A stretch of DNA of 18,000 nucleotides from the NCBI GenBank assembly GCA_050249455.1, contig JBFWQM010000095.1:1-18000 (forward strand). The letters run 5' to 3'. Source of the DNA: JBFWQM01 sp050249455. Its GTDB lineage: Bacteria > Pseudomonadota > Alphaproteobacteria > MPNO01 > VGEU01. Below the pieces are notes generated by a model. It saw only the letters and a list, made by a program, of their open reading frames with translations, ran no database searches and was not told the DNA's origin. Positions 14,057 to 18,000 of this stretch are shown one piece after another; the stretch's first letter is position 1, and the number at the start of each line of letters is the position of its first letter. Made by a program: the position numbers and the translations under genes.

Positions 14057-14743
14057 TCAGCAGGCGTCGCCGCAGACGCCCCACCGCTCGGAATTGCGGA
14101 TCGGCAGCTTGCGCCGCGGACCGGCCGCATCGCCGGCTGCGCCGGAAGGCTTCCCCGCCGCATCGCCCGCGTCCGCCGCCGGCGGGCAGGACGGCGGCGA
14201 TCCGGTCACCGGGCCTAACGGGACGAAGCCGAACGCATCGACCGCGAGCGCCGGCAGGTTTCTCGCCCGGGGCGTGTTCCAGATCGTGAAGCGCACGGTG
14301 TCGGTGTGCAACCCTGTCCAGAGCATGCGGCCCTGGCCGTAGTCGCCGTCGCTCGTGGTGGTGATCCTGCCTTCGCGGCTCACCAGGCTGTGCTTGTGGC
14401 CGCCGTCGCGCGACACCAGCATGGTCGGTTCGCCGATGCTGAAGTCCGTCAGCAATTCGTCCGCGCGCACCCGGCTGACGTCCAGTTGGAAGCCGCTGAT
14501 CGTCGCGCTGAAAGTGAGGGTCACCTGCGCCGGGTCGGTGTTCATCCGGTCGCGGAACGCCGTGCGGCCGTACGGCTCGGTGTTGGCGGTGGCGAGGGTC
14601 ACGCACACGCCGCCGATCGATACGGACCCGGCGAACGGTGCGCCGCGGCCGAACGAGAAGTCGTGAGTCAGCGCCTGCGCGCCCGCCGGCGGCGGCGGCG
14701 CCACCGCCAGCGCGGCCGCGGCGAGGACGACGGCGCGGCGCAC
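14057..14743 (-). CDS. Sec-exported protein of unknown function
   Basis: The start is put at GTG 14743, seven nt after the ligase stop, because the signal peptide begins there: MRRAVVLAAAALAV, Pro-rich, with cleavage near AGAQA-L (residue 24). Longer frames run back into the ligase gene and read Arg/Pro-rich. The mature protein (228 residues in total) has alternating hydrophobic residues such as FAGSVSIGGVCVTLA, VTLTFSATISGFQLDV and DTVRFTIWN. It looks like a beta-sandwich domain of the type seen in secreted PEP-CTERM proteins, but it has no such tail. It ends in a Pro/Ala-rich linker and WGVCGDAC. Cys47, Cys186, Cys224 and Cys228 could form disulfides. The pairing with a fatty-acyl-CoA ligase is not explained. 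No strong ribosome site is visible; translation may be coupled. Confidence 0.7.
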   Translation of the reverse strand: MRRAVVLAAAALAVAPPPPAGAQALTHDFSFGRGAPFAGSVSIGGVCVTLATANTEPYGRTAFRDRMNTDPAQVTLTFSATISGFQLDVSRVRADELLTDFSIGEPTMLVSRDGGHKHSLVSREGRITTTSDGDYGQGRMLWTGLHTDTVRFTIWNTPRARNLPALAVDAFGFVPLGPVTGSPPSCPPAADAGDAAGKPSGAAGDAAGPRRKLPIRNSERWGVCGDAC

Positions 14744-14750
14744 CGCCGCG

Positions 14751-16388
14751 CTACGCCGGCCTGGCGTCCAGTGCGCGGGCCTGGTCGCGCAGGACGTATT
14801 TCTGGATCTTGCCGGTCGAGGTCTTGGGCAGCGGGCCGAACACCACCGTCTTGGGCGCCTTGAAGTGGGCCATGTTCTCGCGGCAGAACGCGATGATCTC
14901 GGCTTCCGTTGCCGTGCCGTCGGGCTTGAGGGTGACGAAGGCGCACGGCGTCTCACCCCACTTGTCGTCGGGGCGCGCGACGACGGCGGCCTCCAGCACC
15001 GCCGGGTGGCGGTACAGCACGCCCTCGACCTCGATGGTCGAGATGTTCTCGCCGCCCGAGATGATGATGTCCTTCGACCGGTCCTTGATCTCGATGTAGC
15101 CGTCGGCGTGCCAGACGCCGAGGTCGCCGGAATGGAACCAGCCGCCGGCGAACGCCTCCTCGCTGGCGCGCGGGTTCTTCAGGTAGCCCTTCATCACCAC
15201 GTTGCCGCGCATGAACACCTCGCCCATCGTCGCGCCGTCCTTCGGCACCGGCTCGAGAGTCTGCGGGTCGGCGACCATCAGGCCGTCCTGCATCGGGTAG
15301 CGCACGCCCTGGCGCGCCTTGATGCGCGCCTGGTCGTCGATCGGCAGCGCGTCCCATTCCTCGTGCCACGCGCACACGGTGGCCGGCCCGTAGGTCTCGG
15401 TCAGGCCGTAGACGTGGGTGACCTCGATCCCCATGCGCTGCATGTTGGCGATCACCGGCGCCGGCGGTGCGGCGCCGGCGGTCATCACCCGCACCTTCTG
15501 GGCGAAGTCGCGGCGGTCCTCCGCGCGCGCGTTGATCAACCCGTTGAGCACGATCGGCGCGCCGCAGAAATGCGTCACCCCCTGCTCCGCCAGCGCCTGG
15601 AAGATCGGCTTCGGTTCGACCCGGCGCAGGCAGACGTGGGTTCCGGCCAGCGCGGTGACCGTCCACGGGAAGCACCAGCCGTTGCAGTGGAACATCGGCA
15701 GGGTCCACAGATAGACCGGGTGCGGCGGCATCGCCCATGCCATCAGGTTGTTGACCGCGTTCAGGTGGGCGCCGCGGTGGTGGTAGACGACCCCCTTCGG
15801 GTTGCCGGTGGTGCCCGAGGTGTAGTTGAGCGAGATCGCGTCCCACTCGTCGCCCGGATAGGACCAGTGGTAGTCGGCCACGCCCTCGGCGATGAAGCTC
15901 TCGTAGTCGGTCTCGCCCAGCCGCTCGCCGCCCGGCCCTTCGGGATCGACGATGTCGATCACCAACGGCTTGCGGTCGAGCTTCGCCAGCGCCCGCTTGA
16001 TGATCGGCGCGAACTCGGTGTCGGTGATCAGCACCTTGGCCTCGCCATGGCCGAGAATGAAGGCGATCGCTTCCGCATCGAGCCGGATGTTGAGCGCGTT
16101 CAGCACCGCGCCGCACATGGCGACGCCGAAGTGCGCCTCCAGCATCGCCGGGACGTTGGGCGCCATGATCGCCACCGTATCGTTCTTGCCAATGCCGCGC
16201 CACGCCAGCGCCGAGGCGAGCTGCCGGCAGCGGCCGTAGACCTGCGCCCAGGTGAGCCGCAGCGGCCCGTGCACCACCGCCGTGCGGGCGGGGTAGACCG
16301 TGGCCGCGCGCTCGATGAACGACAGCGGCGTCAGCGGCACGAAGTTCGCGGCGTTGCGGTCGAGCTCGGTGTCGTAGGGGCTGTGCAT
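14751..16388 (-). CDS. AMP-forming acyl-CoA ligase
   Basis: A 545-residue ANL-superfamily enzyme that activates a carboxylic acid with ATP and transfers it to coenzyme A. The ATG at 16388 has AAGGAG about 8 nt upstream; an earlier in-frame start at 16421 has none. Motifs in order: P-loop YTSGTTGNPKG (189-199), MFHCNGWCFPW (232-242), YGLTETYGP (327-335), GDLG (421-424), hinge region near DRSKDIIISGGENIS, and catalytic Lys527 in TSTGKIQK. The FHCNGWCFPW motif and length fit the group containing medium-chain acyl-CoA ligases and the 3-methylmercaptopropionyl-CoA ligases (DmdB). The substrate cannot be told, so I give no symbol. It is divergent from the pentapeptide gene and followed closely by the exported protein. 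Confidence 0.93.
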   Translation of the reverse strand: MHSPYDTELDRNAANFVPLTPLSFIERAATVYPARTAVVHGPLRLTWAQVYGRCRQLASALAWRGIGKNDTVAIMAPNVPAMLEAHFGVAMCGAVLNALNIRLDAEAIAFILGHGEAKVLITDTEFAPIIKRALAKLDRKPLVIDIVDPEGPGGERLGETDYESFIAEGVADYHWSYPGDEWDAISLNYTSGTTGNPKGVVYHHRGAHLNAVNNLMAWAMPPHPVYLWTLPMFHCNGWCFPWTVTALAGTHVCLRRVEPKPIFQALAEQGVTHFCGAPIVLNGLINARAEDRRDFAQKVRVMTAGAAPPAPVIANMQRMGIEVTHVYGLTETYGPATVCAWHEEWDALPIDDQARIKARQGVRYPMQDGLMVADPQTLEPVPKDGATMGEVFMRGNVVMKGYLKNPRASEEAFAGGWFHSGDLGVWHADGYIEIKDRSKDIIISGGENISTIEVEGVLYRHPAVLEAAVVARPDDKWGETPCAFVTLKPDGTATEAEIIAFCRENMAHFKAPKTVVFGPLPKTSTGKIQKYVLRDQARALDARPA

Positions 16389-16541
16389 GACGAAGCTCCT
16401 TCTACTCGTCGGCGGCTGCATTTTCCTCGATTGTGCCCCAAGGCCCCACGGTTGACACGCCGGAAACGCCGCCCCGGCCGGTGGCGCACCGGTGCGGCGC
16501 CGGTTATATCTTGGGTGTCGTCGCCGCAGGAAAGGCAGTCC
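16389..16541. promoter_or_regulatory. Divergent promoter region between ligase and pentapeptide genes
   Basis: This 153-nt space must hold promoters for both genes. A perfect TTGACA lies at 16452-16457 on the plus strand, but no -10 follows at 16-18 nt. TATATC at 16505-16510 could be a -10, without a good -35. The inverted sequence GGCGCACCGGTGCGGCGCC around 16483-16503 is a near palindrome and might bind a regulator. None of these is firm. Confidence 0.35.
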
Positions 16542-17375
16542 ATGGGCAGGCTCATCCGCATCGCCGCGCTGGCCGCCGGCGTGTTCGCCGCCGCTTCTCC
16601 GGCTCGGGCGGCCGACCCGGGCGCAGTCGAGCGCCTCAGGTCCACCGGCAGCTGCCCGCGCTGCGACCTCAACCGCGCCGACCTCAAGGCGATGCCGATG
16701 GGCGGCGCGAAGATGGAAGGCGTGCGGCTGCGCGACAGCGACCTGAAGGACGCCCAGCTCGCCGGCGCCGAGCTCGGCGGCGCCGACCTCCGCCGCGCCG
16801 ACATGGACAAGGCGAACCTGAAGGGCGCAAGGCTCGGCAAGGCCAACCTCAGCGGCGCCACCCTGGAAAAGGCGATGTTGGCGGAGGCCGACCTGCGCGG
16901 CGCCGACCTGCGGACGGCCGATTTCGAGAACGCCGGCCTGGAAGGCGCGACGCTGGCCGGCGCCGACCTGCGCAACGCCGATTTCAGCCGCGCCACGCTG
17001 GAGCGCGCCAGCCTCGACAAGGCGAACGCCTATCAGGTCAACATGAAGCGCGCGCGGCTGCGCGGGGCGAGCCTCGCCGAGGCCAACCTGAGCTGGAGCA
17101 ACCTCGACCGCGCCGACTTCACCGGGGCGATCCTGCGCGGCGCCGACCTGACCAGCGCGCGGCTGCGCCGGGCCGACCTCACTAACGCCGACCTGCGCGG
17201 CGCCAAGCTGGAAGACGCCGACCTGCGGCTGGCCAACCTGACCGGCGCGCGGCTGGACGACGCCAAGGGAGTCAACCGCGAGCGGCTGTCGTCGGCCTGC
17301 GGCACGCCGGCCTCGCCGCTGCCGGACGGCCTCACCCTCAAGCCCTGCGTCAAGGAAGCCGGAGAGAGCCCGTGA
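16542..17375 (+). CDS. Sec-exported pentapeptide-repeat protein
   Basis: The ATG at 16542 has AGGAAAGG upstream and begins a signal peptide (MGRLIRIAALAAGVFAAASPARA, cleavage near residue 23), giving 277 residues. Then comes TGSCPRCDLNRADL, a CxxC leading straight into pentapeptide repeats. About 40 units of the A(D/N)LxX type run to about residue 245 (GADLRTADF, GADLRNADF, GADLTSARL). Such repeats fold into a right-handed beta helix. The tail has two further Cys (SSACGTP, LKPCVKE). Exported members of this type are common in alphaproteobacteria and their function is largely unknown; the DNA-gyrase protection role of cytoplasmic members is unlikely for a periplasmic one. The repeats make the complementary strand a long open frame that is not a gene. 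Confidence 0.9.
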   Translation: MGRLIRIAALAAGVFAAASPARAADPGAVERLRSTGSCPRCDLNRADLKAMPMGGAKMEGVRLRDSDLKDAQLAGAELGGADLRRADMDKANLKGARLGKANLSGATLEKAMLAEADLRGADLRTADFENAGLEGATLAGADLRNADFSRATLERASLDKANAYQVNMKRARLRGASLAEANLSWSNLDRADFTGAILRGADLTSARLRRADLTNADLRGAKLEDADLRLANLTGARLDDAKGVNRERLSSACGTPASPLPDGLTLKPCVKEAGESP

Positions 17376-17719
17376 CCGTCACGATCTACCACAACCCGCG
17401 CTGCTCGACCTCGCGCAAGACCCTGGACCTGCTGCGCAGCAAGGGCGTCGAGCCGAAGATCGTCGAATATCTCAAGACCCCGCCGGATGCGGCGACGATC
17501 GGGAAATGGCTCAGGGCGCTCGGCATGGAGCCGCGCCAGCTCATGCGGCGCAAGGAAGCGGTCTACAAGGACCTCGACCTCGACGAACCGAAGCTGACCC
17601 GCGACCAGCTCATCGAGGCGATGGTGGAGAACCCGATCCTGATCGAGCGTCCCGTCGTCGTCTCGGGCGCCAAGGTGGCGCTGGGCCGGCCGCCGGAGAA
17701 CGTGCTGAAGGTCGTCTGA
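17372..17719 (+). CDS. arsC: ArsC/YfgD-family glutaredoxin-like reductase
   Basis: This 115-residue protein begins at a GTG that overlaps the pentapeptide stop as GTGA, with GGAGAG upstream. MTVTIYHNPRCSTSRKTL carries the active Cys11. Arg60 (LMRRKE), Arg93 (IERPVVV) and Arg106 (LGRPPE) match the arsenate-binding Arg triad of plasmid ArsC. PILIERP is a family signature. True ArsC is about 140 residues; this length is nearer to chromosomal YfgD, whose substrate is unclear, so arsenate reduction is likely but not proven. No arsenic efflux or ArsR gene is nearby. The 4-nt overlap implies translational coupling with the pentapeptide gene. Confidence 0.88.
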   Translation: MTVTIYHNPRCSTSRKTLDLLRSKGVEPKIVEYLKTPPDAATIGKWLRALGMEPRQLMRRKEAVYKDLDLDEPKLTRDQLIEAMVENPILIERPVVVSGAKVALGRPPENVLKVV

Positions 17720-17731
17720 CGGCGATAACCT

Positions 17732-17860
17732 CCCTCTCCGCCCCAATGGGGCGGAGAGGGTCGGGGTGAGGTGGGGAAACCTCGCCCTGGGCCGACACCC
17801 ACCACACCCGGCGCGCGCGGACGCGCGCCACCCTCTCCCCCCGCACGCGGGCGGAGAGGG
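17732..17860. repeat. Pair of REP-like inverted repeats
   Basis: The first is a perfect 13-bp stem, CCCTCTCCGCCCC (17732-17744) with its complement (17748-17760) and a 3-nt loop. A GGTCGGGGTGAGGTGGGG tail follows. The second (17831-17860) uses the same arm, CCCTCTCC...GGAGAGGG, with one mismatch. A third small GC stem GGCGCGCG/CGCGCGCC lies between them, around 17810-17829. This arrangement resembles paired REP elements scattered in many proteobacterial genomes. The first could also terminate the upstream operon, though no T-run follows. Confidence 0.75.
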
Positions 17861-17932
17861 TTGGGGCGCCGCCCTCGCATTGACGGCCGCCCGGCCGCGC
17901 GTTACGCAAGGCCGCAGGAAACGGAGGCCACG

Positions 17933-18000
17933 ATGACGGCGCTGCCGCGCTGGAAGACGATCGAGGAGGCGCCGCTCACCCGCGAGTCGGTCGAGGCGCT
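17933..18000 (+). CDS. Start of an unidentified gene cut by the window edge
   Basis: GGAGG at 17923-17927 stands 5 nt before an ATG at 17933. The frame is open to the edge for 22 codons and reads MTALPRWKTIEEAPLTRESVEA. Third positions are mostly G or C. The family cannot be told from this piece. It follows the REP-like pair and is probably a separate transcription unit. Confidence 0.65.
   Translation, partial: MTALPRWKTIEEAPLTRESVEA

Noticed and set aside
16452..16457. Perfect TTGACA as a sigma-70 promoter for the pentapeptide gene
   Set aside because: The sequence 16-18 nt downstream is GC-only with no -10-like element.
14865..16541. Upstream extension of the pentapeptide frame across the ligase gene
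   Set aside because: The extension is antisense to a well-supported ligase, and the signal peptide and ribosome site fix the real start at 16542.

Overview
The window is very GC-rich and has a strong GC third-codon bias. Gene content (CHASE8 hybrid kinase, YfiR-like protein, TonB receptor, type I secretion pair, ECF sigma factor with GGAACC boxes) fits an alphaproteobacterium, perhaps Rhodospirillales-like. That placement is inference from content and composition; there is no rRNA or tRNA to anchor it. Every recognisable gene between 148 and 16388 lies on the minus strand. Only the right edge, and perhaps a fragment at the far left, reads on the plus strand.

In minus-strand transcription order: an AMP-forming acyl-CoA ligase (16388 to 14751) is followed 7 nt later by a Sec-exported protein of unknown function (14743 to 14057). 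An intergenic stretch with two GGAACC-type boxes precedes an ECF sigma factor (13753 to 13193) that has no adjacent anti-sigma gene. Next comes a probable secretion locus: a 190-residue Asp/His/Lys/Gly-rich protein with eight cysteines and no signal peptide, a perfect 17-bp hairpin, a 679-residue Ala/Val/Pro-rich protein with 50-residue internal repeats, a PrtD-type type I secretion ABC transporter, and its HlyD/PrtE-type adaptor. The outer-membrane TolC partner is not in the window.

After a 300-bp gap comes a TonB-dependent receptor, then a YfiR-family periplasmic protein started from a TTG inside the receptor's end region, then a CHASE8 hybrid histidine kinase with two receiver domains. This looks like a YfiBNR-like signalling arrangement in which the diguanylate cyclase output is replaced by a phosphorelay. 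A membrane-anchored alpha/beta-hydrolase-like protein and a secreted protein with a PEP-CTERM-like tail finish the minus-strand run.

On the plus strand, a Sec-exported pentapeptide-repeat protein (16542 to 17375) overlaps a small ArsC/YfgD-family reductase by 4 nt. Two REP-like hairpins follow, then the first 22 codons of an unidentified gene that runs off the right edge.

The best candidate for an undescribed system is the block 7171 to 13753. A plausible reading, which is inference, is that the sigma factor drives secretion of a small, very acidic, metal-binding-looking protein, with the large repeat protein as a second substrate or accessory. The ABC subunit has Leu in place of the usual H-loop His, which is itself unusual.
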